Made by a program: the position numbers and the translations under genes. A stretch of DNA of 45,509 nucleotides from an uncultured Gammaproteobacteria bacterium. GTDB taxonomy: Bacteria; Pseudomonadota; Gammaproteobacteria; GCA-001735895. The notes below the pieces were generated by a model. It was not told where the DNA came from and did not search any database. It worked only from the letters and a program-made list of their open reading frames with translations. The stretch's first letter is position 1, and each line of letters opens with the position of its first letter. The DNA is taken from the NCBI GenBank assembly GCA_947259305.1, contig CAMYML010000003.1, forward strand, positions 1 to 45,509, read 5' to 3'. Below are positions 1-8,414 of the stretch, one piece after another.

Positions 1-408
1 TTTATCCGTCTGGTCCAGTCGTTTTACCGCACCTTCCCGCAACTCGCCGAGGAGATCCGCTTCTCCCATGCCTGGAGCGGACCCATCGGGTTGACCACGC
101 GCATGGCGGTGCATTACCAGAAGTACCATCACGGCGACATGGTATATGCCGGTGGTTATTCGGGCTTCGGCGTGACCGCATCGCGCTTCGGCGCGCGCGT
201 CGGGCTCGCGATCCTCGATCAGCTCGATATCCCCGAGACCAGAATGCAGTTTGCCCTGACGCTACCCGACTACATCCCACCCGAGCCGTTTCGCTGGATC
301 GGCGCGCAAGTCACGATGTACGCGCTCGATACCCTGGACGAGAAAGGCGGCTGGCGCAAACTATGGGTGAGGATGGTGCAGAAAATGGGGTTTCCGATTA
401 CGCTTTAG
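1..408 (+). CDS. FAD-dependent amine/amino-acid oxidoreductase (DAO family), C-terminal part
   Basis: The frame is open from the first base and stops at 406-408, so only the last 135 residues are present. They carry the conserved end of DAO-family oxidoreductases: a W-S-G-P-I-G-L-T segment that caps the substrate pocket, then G-G-Y-S-G-F-G-V followed by a helix that closes the FAD domain. Such enzymes oxidise a C-N bond of an amino acid or amine using FAD, commonly in the gamma-glutamylputrescine oxidase/glycine oxidase group. The FAD-binding N-terminus lies outside the window, so the substrate cannot be judged. The next gene is convergent, so this is the end of its transcription unit. Confidence 0.8.
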   Translation, partial: FIRLVQSFYRTFPQLAEEIRFSHAWSGPIGLTTRMAVHYQKYHHGDMVYAGGYSGFGVTASRFGARVGLAILDQLDIPETRMQFALTLPDYIPPEPFRWIGAQVTMYALDTLDEKGGWRKLWVRMVQKMGFPITL

Positions 409-467
409 CAGGCAATCGAGGTGCTTGAATCGAACCCGGTCAGGCTAAAGTTGCCGCAACGTCCGGC

Positions 468-1097
468 TTACTCGATGCAGGGCCAGGAATCCGGGATCCA
501 TCGTCCTTGCGGCAACCGCGTTTCCAGGTTGCCGCAGGAGAGATCGATCTGTATCTGCGTAAGATTCTGTACCCGGCGCAGATCCAGACTTTCGAAATGC
601 GTCAGATAGGTGTAGGCGCCCTCGAAATCGACCCCCGACAAGTCGGCTTTATCGAAGTTGGCTCGCGAAAGATTGGAAAAGACAAAACTCACATTTTCCA
701 GTTTTGCCCCGCTAAAGTCGACCCGCCCGAGCTCCGCCCTGGACCAGTCCACGTTCTTTATTTTCGCTTTCCTGAAGCTGGCACGAGAAAACTCTGACTT
801 GGTCAGGATCGTATTCGTCAATTTGACGCGATCGAAATTTGCGCGATAGCCTACCGCCTTGGTCAGATCCGCATTATCAAATCGGCTCGCGGTGGCGCTG
901 CTGCGGGTCATGTCGGTTTTGACCATTCTGACGCCGGTGAAATCACTGTCATCGAGCATCTTGTTAGTTTTTTTACAGCCGGACCAGTCTATCCCGGGAG
1001 CTCGCCTGTCGTCGCAGCTGGCATGGGCACTTTGCGCGGCAATCAACAAAACCGCACAGATGGGGACTACTGTATAGCGCAACAATTTCGTTCTCAT
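468..1097 (-). CDS. Secreted pentapeptide-repeat protein
   Basis: The protein has 209 residues. An N-terminal signal peptide (basic start, hydrophobic core, A-H-A cleavage site near residue 26) indicates export to the periplasm or envelope. From about residue 55 to 165 it is built of A(D/N)(L/F)xx pentapeptide repeats such as A-D-L-T-K, A-N-F-D-R, A-S-F-R-K and A-D-L-S-G, which fold into a right-handed quadrilateral beta-helix. Cysteines near the mature N-terminus and in the C-terminal tail may form disulfides. The biochemical role of exported pentapeptide-repeat proteins is generally unknown. It is convergent with the upstream FAD oxidoreductase and 67 bp downstream of the EamA gene, so it may be a separate unit. 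Confidence 0.85.
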   Translation of the reverse strand: MRTKLLRYTVVPICAVLLIAAQSAHASCDDRRAPGIDWSGCKKTNKMLDDSDFTGVRMVKTDMTRSSATASRFDNADLTKAVGYRANFDRVKLTNTILTKSEFSRASFRKAKIKNVDWSRAELGRVDFSGAKLENVSFVFSNLSRANFDKADLSGVDFEGAYTYLTHFESLDLRRVQNLTQIQIDLSCGNLETRLPQGRWIPDSWPCIE

Positions 1098-1164
1098 TCA
1101 ATCCATCGATTTCATCGACTATAGAACTTCGACTATAGCACCGGGATATAATTCCATAAACCGA

Positions 1165-2082
1165 TTATGGACCCGGGCTATCTGTCAATTCAGCCGGCTT
1201 TATTTTTTGCGGCCGTAAAACCTCGACCACGCCCGCCGATATAATCAATGCCGCACCAATCAGTTCACGCAGGCCAAACTGTTCCTGGGTCAGCATCGCG
1301 GCGGATGCGACGCCGACGATTACCTCGACCATCAACAGCATGCCGACCCGCCCGGGGCTCAACACGGTGGCGGGCCAGACGGTCAGGTAGGTAATCGGCA
1401 ACATCAACAGCGCCACCAGCGCAATCCAGTACCGGCCCTGTAGCAGGCTGGCGGGTTGCGGCATGCCGTCGAGGTTACCCTGGTGCCAGAGGACCAGCAG
1501 CAGCGACATAAGCAGCGCAAACAAAATGAATATGGTTACTTTTTCAATGATGAACCGGGCGCCGTCCTGGAACAATTTCACCGAGGCCACCGACCAGCAC
1601 AGCCCCGAACACAGTGCAAACCAGTCACCGGTATTACGTGGAACCGGCAGCCCGCTGTCAACCACGAGCACAACGTAAAGCCCGGAGAATGCGAGCAGCA
1701 GCGCCAGCACCCGATTACCCGTCAAACGTTCCTTCAGCACCAGAATCCCGAGCAGCGTGCTCCATAACGGGCTCATGTAAAACAGCAGAATGGCGCGCAC
1801 AACGTCGGTCAAATTGAGGCTGGCGATATAGAGTGAAAATGCAAGGCCCGCCAACATCCCGGGGATCAGGGTATGTTTCCAGTGTTCGGCAAACTGGCGA
1901 TAGCGGACCAGCATCAACGGGATGAAGAGTAATGCGCTGGCGCCGAAAATTACCGGACCGTTCCAGAAGGCGGGCACCCCGGCCTGCTCGATACCCCGCA
2001 CCGGTATCCAGTACAGCCCCCACAATGCGGCGCCAAAAGCGAGCGCGACGCTTGCAACCAGATCGCTACGCGTCGAAAGCAT
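1165..2082 (-). CDS. EamA/DMT-family inner-membrane transporter
   Basis: The protein has 305 residues and about ten hydrophobic segments arranged as two EamA repeats. The first begins near residue 12 with A-F-G-A-A-L-W-G, and the second begins near residue 155 with W-F-A-L-C-S-G-L-C-W. Members of the drug/metabolite transporter superfamily export or exchange amino acids, nucleotides and other small metabolites. Specificity cannot be read from sequence. It starts 29 bp after the stop of the serine hydrolase gene, so it is probably the last gene of the leftward operon (enolase-superfamily enzyme, serine hydrolase, transporter). That placement suggests movement of that operon's substrate or product. 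Confidence 0.85.
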   Translation of the reverse strand: MLSTRSDLVASVALAFGAALWGLYWIPVRGIEQAGVPAFWNGPVIFGASALLFIPLMLVRYRQFAEHWKHTLIPGMLAGLAFSLYIASLNLTDVVRAILLFYMSPLWSTLLGILVLKERLTGNRVLALLLAFSGLYVVLVVDSGLPVPRNTGDWFALCSGLCWSVASVKLFQDGARFIIEKVTIFILFALLMSLLLVLWHQGNLDGMPQPASLLQGRYWIALVALLMLPITYLTVWPATVLSPGRVGMLLMVEVIVGVASAAMLTQEQFGLRELIGAALIISAGVVEVLRPQKIKPAELTDSPGP

Positions 2083-2111
2083 CGATGCTGTTCACCCCAT
2101 CGCCGACTGAA

Positions 2112-3278
2112 TCAGCCTGTAACAGCCGCGCTGATGCGGGTGAATGCCTGCATATTGATATCGTCGAGGTCCAGCCTGAGAGGTTGCCCCTGTGACGACA
2201 ACTTGACAATGGTTACCTCGGTTACCGGGTTGATGTAAATCCACTGGCTGTGAATCCCGATCGCAAGCATGGCCTGGTGCTCGTTACCAGTCTGGTACCA
2301 CTTGTTGCGATAGCGCCCATCCGGAAATTCCTTGGACGACTCGCCGCGCCGCCAGGCTTCGCGATCGCCGCCCTGGCTGCAGTCGTCGATCCACCAGTCG
2401 GGGATGATCTGCTGGCCGTTGGCGAAGCCGCGGTTACGCACCAGCTCGCCGAAGCGCAATAAATCGCGCGGGATCACGCAGATACCGCCGGCGGTGCGCG
2501 GCGCACCCTTGCGATCGACGGTGATATAGGCATTTTTTTCGGCGCCCATGGGTTGCCACAGATGGCGACTCGTCAACTGCGCCAGCGACTCGCCACTGAC
2601 CCGCTCCAGCACCCAGCCAAGCAGGTCCGAGTTGGGTGACTTGTACTGCCAGACCTCACCATGGTCGCCGTCCCCGCGCCCGATCGAGCACAGGAAATCA
2701 TGCAGGTTCTGATCGATTTCATCGACCCCGCAGGGGTGCCAGGCGGTAGCCGTTCGATACTCGACGAACTTGCCGGAAGTCGCGAGGTAATCCTCGGTGA
2801 AATCGATTTTGACCACCATGTCGAGAACCTGCTGCAGGCTCGCGTCACGATAGCCGGAGGCGGCAAGTTCGGGGATGTAATCGACCACCGGTTTTGCCGG
2901 ATCGAGCAAGCCTCGATCGATCAGCACCCCGGCCAGGGTCGCGGTGATCGATTTGCTCACCGAAAAAACGATATGCGGATTGAATTCGATCTCGTCATCC
3001 ACGTACCATTCATGCACCAACCGACCCTGGTGCGCGACCAGCAGCGCGTCGCTGCTGGATTCCGCCAGCCAGCGATCCAGAGACCATTGCGCGTCTTCGA
3101 GGCCGGTCAGCATGACATCGCCCAGCGCGGGCGCGGACGCCGCGGTAAAACCGCTGGACTTGTTACCGCGGTAAATGGCTGCGCTCGGAATAATTTCACG
3201 CACGTGATGAAAGGCCCAGCGGTTGTGCGGCGGCAGGCGCCAGTTGGCCAGGTTTAGCGTCTCCGGTCGTTTCTGCAC
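2112..3278 (-). CDS. Serine hydrolase, class C beta-lactamase fold, NylB-like
   Basis: The protein has 388 residues and no signal peptide, so it is probably cytoplasmic. The nucleophile motif S-V-S-K lies at residues 106-109 and the catalytic tyrosine in Q-Y-K-S-P-N at about residue 212. This spacing matches 6-aminohexanoate-dimer hydrolase (NylB: Ser112, Lys115, Tyr215) better than classical AmpC. Such enzymes hydrolyse small amides or esters. The start is GTG at 3276-3278. Its G is also the last base of the upstream TAG stop (TAGTG, one-base overlap), so translation is coupled to the enolase-superfamily gene. A paralogue lies at 39231-40433. The natural substrate is unknown; an amide or ester precursor of the neighbouring enzymes' substrate is a reasonable inference. 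Confidence 0.88.
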   Translation of the reverse strand: MQKRPETLNLANWRLPPHNRWAFHHVREIIPSAAIYRGNKSSGFTAASAPALGDVMLTGLEDAQWSLDRWLAESSSDALLVAHQGRLVHEWYVDDEIEFNPHIVFSVSKSITATLAGVLIDRGLLDPAKPVVDYIPELAASGYRDASLQQVLDMVVKIDFTEDYLATSGKFVEYRTATAWHPCGVDEIDQNLHDFLCSIGRGDGDHGEVWQYKSPNSDLLGWVLERVSGESLAQLTSRHLWQPMGAEKNAYITVDRKGAPRTAGGICVIPRDLLRFGELVRNRGFANGQQIIPDWWIDDCSQGGDREAWRRGESSKEFPDGRYRNKWYQTGNEHQAMLAIGIHSQWIYINPVTEVTIVKLSSQGQPLRLDLDDINMQAFTRISAAVTG

Positions 3279-4513
3279 TAGTCGAGCTCCGTGATGGTTT
3301 TCTGGTTATTCGAGTCGAGCACGGTCTGGCACATTTCCAGGTGCAAACGCCCACCGCTGTTATAGGGATGCGATTCGACCACGGTTTCGTTGAGCACGAT
3401 GCCGAGACCCGGTTCACCCGGCGCCGGCACGTAACCGGCTTCCCAGGCCAGCGGTTTTCGCAGTACCGCGTCGTGAAACTCGGTTTGAATCGTCTCCAGG
3501 ATCAGGAAATTGGGGCAGCTGAAGGCGACATGCGCCGCCGCCGCGTGTGCGATCGGCCCGCAGTAAATATGCGGCGCGATCTGGGCGTTGAACAGTTCCG
3601 CCAGGACCGCGATTTTCTTGGTTTCCCAGATCCCGCCGCTGCGCCCGATGTCGGGTTGCAGAATCGAGACACCCGCCTTCAGCGCCTGGTAGAACTCGAC
3701 GCGCGTGGTCAGGCGCTCACCGGTCGCGATCGGGATCGAGGTCGCAGCGGCGACTCGGCCAATCGCATCCATCTGGTCCGGCGGGCAAGGCTCTTCAAAC
3801 CACAATGGATCATAGGGCTCGAGCCGGCGCGCCAGCCGGATCGCGGACGAGGTCGTCATCTGTCCATGGGTGCCGAACAGAATATCGGCGCGATCGCCGA
3901 CCGCTTCCCGGATCTTGCGCACATTGTCTGCACAGCGCGTAAGCTCGGTCAGCGACAGTTCGCGTCCGCCCTGAAAACTGTAGGGTCCGGCCGGGTCCTG
4001 CTTGACCGCGGTAAAACCCATGTCGATATAGTCGAGCGCGCGCGCGGCGGCGGCATCACCGTCGTGATAAACGTCGGGCGCGCCGTCACCCGGGTTGCCG
4101 GCATCGTCGATCGCCTCGGGGTAGAGGTAGGTATAGGTCCGCAGGCGTTCGTGAAACTGGCCACCCAGCAGCTGGTAAACCGGCACGTCGTGGGCTTTGC
4201 CGAGAATATCCCAGATCGCGATTTCGATGCCGCTGAACACGCCCATCATGCTGATGTCCGGCCGCTGGGTGAAACCAGCCGAGTAAACCCGCCGAAACAG
4301 GGTTTCGACGTGATGCGGGTCTTCACCGGCGACAAAACGTTCGAAGGTATCTTCGACCATCGCGCAGGCAATATCTCCAGACACCGGGATGCCATAACAC
4401 TCGCCGATACCCTCTATCCCGTCGTCGGTGGTGATCTTGACGATCACCCAGAAAGAGCCCCCGATACCGCTCGGCGGCACCGTAACCCAGGTTTTGATAT
4501 CCTTCAGAATCAT
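3278..4513 (-). CDS. Mandelate racemase/muconate lactonizing enzyme (enolase superfamily), sugar-acid dehydratase-like
   Basis: The protein has 411 residues and is an enolase-superfamily member with the capping domain and TIM barrel expected of acid-sugar dehydratases. Visible elements are A-V-K-Q-D-P (Lys171), F-E-E-P (Glu240/241), T-G-E-R (Glu266), Q-P-D-I (Asp288) and A-P-H-I-Y-C-G-P (His315). The spacing matches D-galactonate/mannonate dehydratases. However, the first metal ligand, normally Asp in D-x-H-G, reads G-T-H-G-Q at 214-218, so the Asp is replaced by Gly. Family members abstract an alpha proton of a carboxylate, leading to dehydration, epimerisation or racemisation. It is first in a leftward operon with the serine hydrolase and transporter, 48 bp downstream of a LysR gene. 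Because 4-hydroxyproline betaine epimerase also belongs to this superfamily, a betaine substrate is possible. Confidence 0.87.
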   Translation of the reverse strand: MILKDIKTWVTVPPSGIGGSFWVIVKITTDDGIEGIGECYGIPVSGDIACAMVEDTFERFVAGEDPHHVETLFRRVYSAGFTQRPDISMMGVFSGIEIAIWDILGKAHDVPVYQLLGGQFHERLRTYTYLYPEAIDDAGNPGDGAPDVYHDGDAAAARALDYIDMGFTAVKQDPAGPYSFQGGRELSLTELTRCADNVRKIREAVGDRADILFGTHGQMTTSSAIRLARRLEPYDPLWFEEPCPPDQMDAIGRVAAATSIPIATGERLTTRVEFYQALKAGVSILQPDIGRSGGIWETKKIAVLAELFNAQIAPHIYCGPIAHAAAAHVAFSCPNFLILETIQTEFHDAVLRKPLAWEAGYVPAPGEPGLGIVLNETVVESHPYNSGGRLHLEMCQTVLDSNNQKTITELD

Positions 4514-4561
4514 GTTTGCGCCCGCTCTGGAGACCCCGCTAAGTTACTCCAAACCGCCGGA

Positions 4562-5446
4562 TTACGGAACCGGTATTAACTCCTGTTTGATCAATTCCAG
4601 CAGCTTCTTCATCTGCTGGGTCGGGATGCCTGAGGAAAACCGCGCCACGTGCTGAATCGGTGGCGGTTGGGGCAACAGCATGCGCTCGATAGTCAGACCC
4701 AGGCCTTCGCCGCGGCGACCGGCCTGGCGCTGATCGAACACGTTGTAATTCACCAAACCGATGCCAAGCCCATTACGCACCGCGTTGACCATCCCGTCGA
4801 GACTCGGGCATTCGAACACCACGCGCAGGCTGCGATCGATCCGGGCCAGCGCCTGCTCGGCCCAGGCCTTGTAAAAACATTCGCTGTGGTAAGTGACATA
4901 GGGAATCGGTCCGTCTTCGAGAATAAAGTCTTCCGCCTGCAGCCATACGACCTGCTGGCTTCCGAGCGCATGGTCGCCCTCGAGCAGCTCTGACTCGAAT
5001 ACTTCGATCAGGGCCATATCGACTTCCCCCTGGTCCAGCCACTTGACCAGCTCCGGGGTATGCGCGACGCGCGATGTCAACGCGACCATGGGAAAATTAT
5101 TGGAAAAATTGGACAGGATGCGCGCCATGTCGGGCGCGGTGATATCTTCGGTGATGCCGAGGCGCAATTCGCCGGCGAGATCGCTCTGGTGAAAACTCGC
5201 CCAGGCCTCGTCATGCAGACGCACCATGCGCCGCGCATAGTCGAGCAGCTTCTCACCATCGCGGCTGAAACTGAGCTTACCGTCGACGCGGGAAAACAGG
5301 TTGCGATTGAGACTCTTTTCGAGGCGCTTGACCTTGTGGCTAACCGCCGATTGCGACAGGTTGAGCTTTTTTGCCGCGCGCGTAACGCCCCCGGTTTCGG
5401 CGATGGCCGTGAGCGCGCGCATGGATTCGATATCAAACTTGGACAC
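4562..5446 (-). CDS. LysR-family transcriptional regulator of the divergent 1.2-9.9 kb locus
   Basis: The protein has 294 residues, typical for the family. The winged helix-turn-helix is at about residues 5-62 (A-E-T-G-G-V-T-R-A-A-K-K-L-N-L-S-Q-S-A-V-S), followed by a periplasmic-binding-protein-like co-inducer domain. It sits between two catabolic gene sets. The enolase-superfamily/serine hydrolase/EamA genes follow it on the same strand after 48 bp. The flavoprotein/DapA/MttB set starts divergently 96 bp away. Local control of one or both sets by a pathway intermediate is the usual arrangement for this family. A candidate operator is at 5470-5493. Confidence 0.92.
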   Translation of the reverse strand: MSKFDIESMRALTAIAETGGVTRAAKKLNLSQSAVSHKVKRLEKSLNRNLFSRVDGKLSFSRDGEKLLDYARRMVRLHDEAWASFHQSDLAGELRLGITEDITAPDMARILSNFSNNFPMVALTSRVAHTPELVKWLDQGEVDMALIEVFESELLEGDHALGSQQVVWLQAEDFILEDGPIPYVTYHSECFYKAWAEQALARIDRSLRVVFECPSLDGMVNAVRNGLGIGLVNYNVFDQRQAGRRGEGLGLTIERMLLPQPPPIQHVARFSSGIPTQQMKKLLELIKQELIPVP

Positions 5447-5469
5447 TATGACAAATTTCGATGGAGATC

Positions 5470-5493
5470 ATGAAAATATATCGTTTTGTTCAT
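5470..5493. promoter_or_regulatory. Imperfect palindrome, candidate LysR operator
   Basis: In the 96-bp intergenic region, ATGAA (5470-5474) is mirrored by TTCAT (5489-5493), with an inner A4/T4 symmetry. A TATATT hexamer at 5508-5513 is a plausible -10 element for the rightward flavoprotein gene, which would place the palindrome near -38. The -35 match is weak, so the promoter call is tentative. Confidence 0.4.
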
Positions 5494-5542
5494 AAAGAGA
5501 CAATCGGTATATTCAGCGTTTCGATCTTGTTCAGTCCTAGCC

Positions 5543-7525
5543 ATGACCCAGTATAAGAACCTGTTCCAGGCACTCGATTTGCGCCACCGCAGCCTCGACA
5601 ACCGGATTGTATTCGGCGCGCATACCGCCAATATGGCCGACCTGGGTCTACCCGGCGAGCGCCATCGCGGTTACTACGAGGAACGCGCCATCGGCGGCGC
5701 GGCGATGATCGTGGTCGAACCGATGCCGGTGCACCCGACCGCGGTCCTGACGCGCGGCAATTTTCGCCATTGCGACGACGCAGTCATCCCCTACTTTCGC
5801 AAGATAACCGATGCCGTGCACGAGCACGGCACGACCATCCTGCAGCAGCTTTACCACGTCGGCCAGCATGGCGATTCGGACCTGTCGTTCATGCCGCACT
5901 GGTCGCCTTCGGGGATGCCCTCCTACCACGACTCCGACGGCAGCCACGCGATGCGCGAATCCGAAATTCTCGAAGTCATCGACTGCTTCACGCGGGCCGC
6001 GCAGCGCTGCCAGGCGGCGGGCTTCGATGGCGTCGACCTGTTCGCCGCCTACAATGCCCTGCTCGACCAGTTCTGGACGCCGTGGTCGAACCAGCGTGAC
6101 GACCGCTGGGGCGGATCGCTGGAGAATCGCTGCCGCCTGTCGCTGTCGATCATCAACTCGATTCGCGCGGCCTGCGGCGAGGATTTCATCATCGGCATGT
6201 CGATCAGTCACTCCGAAGAGACACCTTACGTAATGACGCTGGAGCAACTGCAGGAAGTCATCGTCGCCCACGACAATAGCGGCAATCTCGACTACGTGTC
6301 CTGTGGCGCCGGCAATTACATCGACTATGATCGCCTCATGGCCACCTTCGTTTACGGTGAAAAACAGGGCGTGCCACTCGCCGCCGCGTTGAAGTCAGTG
6401 GTCAGTCATGCACGCATTACCGCCGAGTGCCATATCCGCACCCCTGAAAATGCCGACTACACGATTGCGAGCGGCGATTCGGACCTGGTTTCGATCGTGC
6501 GTGGGCAAATCGCGGACCCTCACTGGGTCAACAAAACCCGCGACAACCGCCACCAAGATATCCGTGGCTGCATTTCCTGCAACCAGATGTGCTGGGGGCG
6601 GCGCTCGCGCGACTACTGGATTTCATGCCTGATCAATCCCTCCGCCGGGCGCGAGTTCGAATGGGGCGGCGACCGCTTCGAGCAGGCGGAGACCGCCAGC
6701 AAAGTGCTCGTGGTCGGTGGCGGACCGGCCGGCATGGAAGCCGCGCGCGTCGCCGCCGAACGCGGCCACCAGGTGACACTGGTCGAAGCGCTGGGCGACC
6801 TCGGTGGCCAGTTCCGCCTCGCCGGGCTGGCGCCGCGCCGCGGCCAGATTACCGAACTGATGGGCTGGTACCTGCGCCAGTTCGAACGGCTGGGCGTCGA
6901 AGTGCGTTACTTCACGCCGATGGACGAGCAGGACATCATCGAGTTCGGCGCCGACGAAGTCGTGCTCGCCACCGGCTCGTTACCGGACGATCGCGCGCGC
7001 CAGCGCTGGCTGCCCGCGGCCGACGAGCTGCCCGGGCTGCAGCACGGCAAGGTGTTTCCCTGCGAGGAAGTATTGCGCGACCAGGCCGAGCTCGGTAAAT
7101 CGGTGATCGTGCTCGACGAGGGTGGCAACTGGCGCGGCACCGGCACCGCCTGGTTCCTGGCCGACAAGGGCCACGAGGTTACGATCGTCACCCCGGACCC
7201 GATGATCGGCAAGGAGTTGACGCGCACCACCTCGGATTTCCAGATACGTTCGAACCTGGCCAAACTCGGGGCGACCTTCATGCTCGAGTCGGTAATCGAG
7301 CGCTGGCACGGCGACCGCGCCGAGATTCGCTCGCTGCTCGACGGGTCGACCTCGAGCGTCGCGGCCTCGGCAATTGTCACCGCCACCACCAACCGGGTTC
7401 ATAACGAGATCGAGCTGGCGCTGGCAGACACCGATATCCGCTTCCACGTCATCGGCGATGCCGCCACGCCGCGCCAGGCGCCTTATGCATTTCACGATGG
7501 CCGCAAGATCGGCCTGGCACTCTAA
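5543..7525 (+). CDS. NADH:flavin oxidoreductase with 4Fe-4S and FAD/NAD domains (trimethylamine dehydrogenase/2,4-dienoyl-CoA reductase family)
   Basis: The protein has 660 residues from the ATG at 5543. An in-frame codon further upstream would add 19 residues without similarity to the family's N-terminus. An old-yellow-enzyme FMN barrel (about 1-330) is followed by a four-cysteine 4Fe-4S site, C-x2-C-x3-C-x11-C at 343-362. A pyridine-nucleotide-disulfide-type domain then starts with V-V-G-G-G-P-A-G-M-E-A near 390. This is the layout of trimethylamine and dimethylamine dehydrogenases, dienoyl-CoA reductase and stachydrine/N-methylproline demethylases. Next to an MttB homologue, oxidative N-demethylation is the likeliest role, though an enoate reductase cannot be excluded. 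The DapA-family gene follows after 12 bp, so it leads a three-gene operon. Confidence 0.88.
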   Translation: MTQYKNLFQALDLRHRSLDNRIVFGAHTANMADLGLPGERHRGYYEERAIGGAAMIVVEPMPVHPTAVLTRGNFRHCDDAVIPYFRKITDAVHEHGTTILQQLYHVGQHGDSDLSFMPHWSPSGMPSYHDSDGSHAMRESEILEVIDCFTRAAQRCQAAGFDGVDLFAAYNALLDQFWTPWSNQRDDRWGGSLENRCRLSLSIINSIRAACGEDFIIGMSISHSEETPYVMTLEQLQEVIVAHDNSGNLDYVSCGAGNYIDYDRLMATFVYGEKQGVPLAAALKSVVSHARITAECHIRTPENADYTIASGDSDLVSIVRGQIADPHWVNKTRDNRHQDIRGCISCNQMCWGRRSRDYWISCLINPSAGREFEWGGDRFEQAETASKVLVVGGGPAGMEAARVAAERGHQVTLVEALGDLGGQFRLAGLAPRRGQITELMGWYLRQFERLGVEVRYFTPMDEQDIIEFGADEVVLATGSLPDDRARQRWLPAADELPGLQHGKVFPCEEVLRDQAELGKSVIVLDEGGNWRGTGTAWFLADKGHEVTIVTPDPMIGKELTRTTSDFQIRSNLAKLGATFMLESVIERWHGDRAEIRSLLDGSTSSVAASAIVTATTNRVHNEIELALADTDIRFHVIGDAATPRQAPYAFHDGRKIGLAL

Positions 7526-7537
7526 ACGGAGTCGGTC

Positions 7538-8407
7538 ATGAGCGAACTCAACGGCATCAATCTCGCGCTGCAAACCCCGATGCATGCCGACGGCAGCATC
7601 GACTATGCGCGCTGGGAAGAATTGATCGATCTCTATATCGAGACCGGCGTGCACGGGCTGGTGCTCGGCGCCGGCACCGGGCAACACCCCTACCTGACCC
7701 GCCAGGAATGCGATCAGCTATACGAACTCGGCGCAAAGCGTATCGCCGGGCGCTGCAAACTGATATGCCAGACCTCGGCGCTGGTGCAGGACGAAGTGAT
7801 CGAGCGCTCGCTGCATGCGCAGGGGCTCGGCGCCGATGCGCTGATGATTCTGCCGCCCTACCTCGAGGGTCCGGAAGACGATGACGGGCTATTTGCCTTC
7901 TACCAGGCTATCGATGCCGCGATCGAAACCGACATCATCGGCTACAACATCCCGCAAACCACCGGCATCGGCATTTCAGTCGATCTGTTCAAGCGCCTGA
8001 ACCAGCTCGAAAATTTCAATTACATCAAGGATAGCGCCGGCGACCTGACCACCCACCAGGAATACCTCGCCACCGGCCACAAGGTGCTGAACGGCTGCGA
8101 TCCCAATACCGTGTTCGCCTTTATCGCCGGGGCGCAGGGCTGCATCTGGGGCGGCGCCAACTACATGCCGCGCGAAAGCGTGCAATTGTTCGACCTGGTC
8201 AACAGTGGCGATATCGCCGGCGCGATGGCGCTGTGGGCGCGCATGATCCCGTCGCTGCTGTACATCTGGCGCGGCAATTACATCCCCAGGGTCAAGGCCG
8301 CCAGCCGCCAGCGCGGCTTCGACGGCGGCAGCGTGCGCGCACCGCTGCGGGATCTTTCGGCCGACGAGGCGCGCGCGCTCGCGGCCTGTCTCGAACCCCT
8401 GGATTAA
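7538..8407 (+). CDS. DapA-family (dihydrodipicolinate synthase/N-acetylneuraminate lyase) aldolase or lyase
   Basis: The protein has 289 residues, the family's normal size, and forms a class I TIM barrel. The Schiff-base lysine is in N-Y-I-K-D-S (Lys164) and the catalytic tyrosine in G-Y-N-I-P (Tyr136). The usual G-T-T-G-E loop is replaced by G-A-G-T-G-Q-H (44-50), so this is probably not a housekeeping DapA. Family relatives include 2-keto-3-deoxy-sugar-acid aldolases and the deaminase of pyrroline-4-hydroxy-2-carboxylate in hydroxyproline degradation. A GGAG ribosome binding site lies 6 bases before the ATG. It sits between the flavoprotein (12-bp gap) and the MttB homologue (7-bp gap), so all three are probably co-transcribed and act on one substrate. 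Confidence 0.87.
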   Translation: MSELNGINLALQTPMHADGSIDYARWEELIDLYIETGVHGLVLGAGTGQHPYLTRQECDQLYELGAKRIAGRCKLICQTSALVQDEVIERSLHAQGLGADALMILPPYLEGPEDDDGLFAFYQAIDAAIETDIIGYNIPQTTGIGISVDLFKRLNQLENFNYIKDSAGDLTTHQEYLATGHKVLNGCDPNTVFAFIAGAQGCIWGGANYMPRESVQLFDLVNSGDIAGAMALWARMIPSLLYIWRGNYIPRVKAASRQRGFDGGSVRAPLRDLSADEARALAACLEPLD

Positions 8408-8414
8408 ACCTGGT

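Noticed and set aside
3341-4579. Open frame of 412 codons on the plus strand
   Set aside because: It is antisense to the enolase-superfamily gene, has arginine- and glycine-rich composition typical of GC-rich antisense frames, and shows no family similarity.
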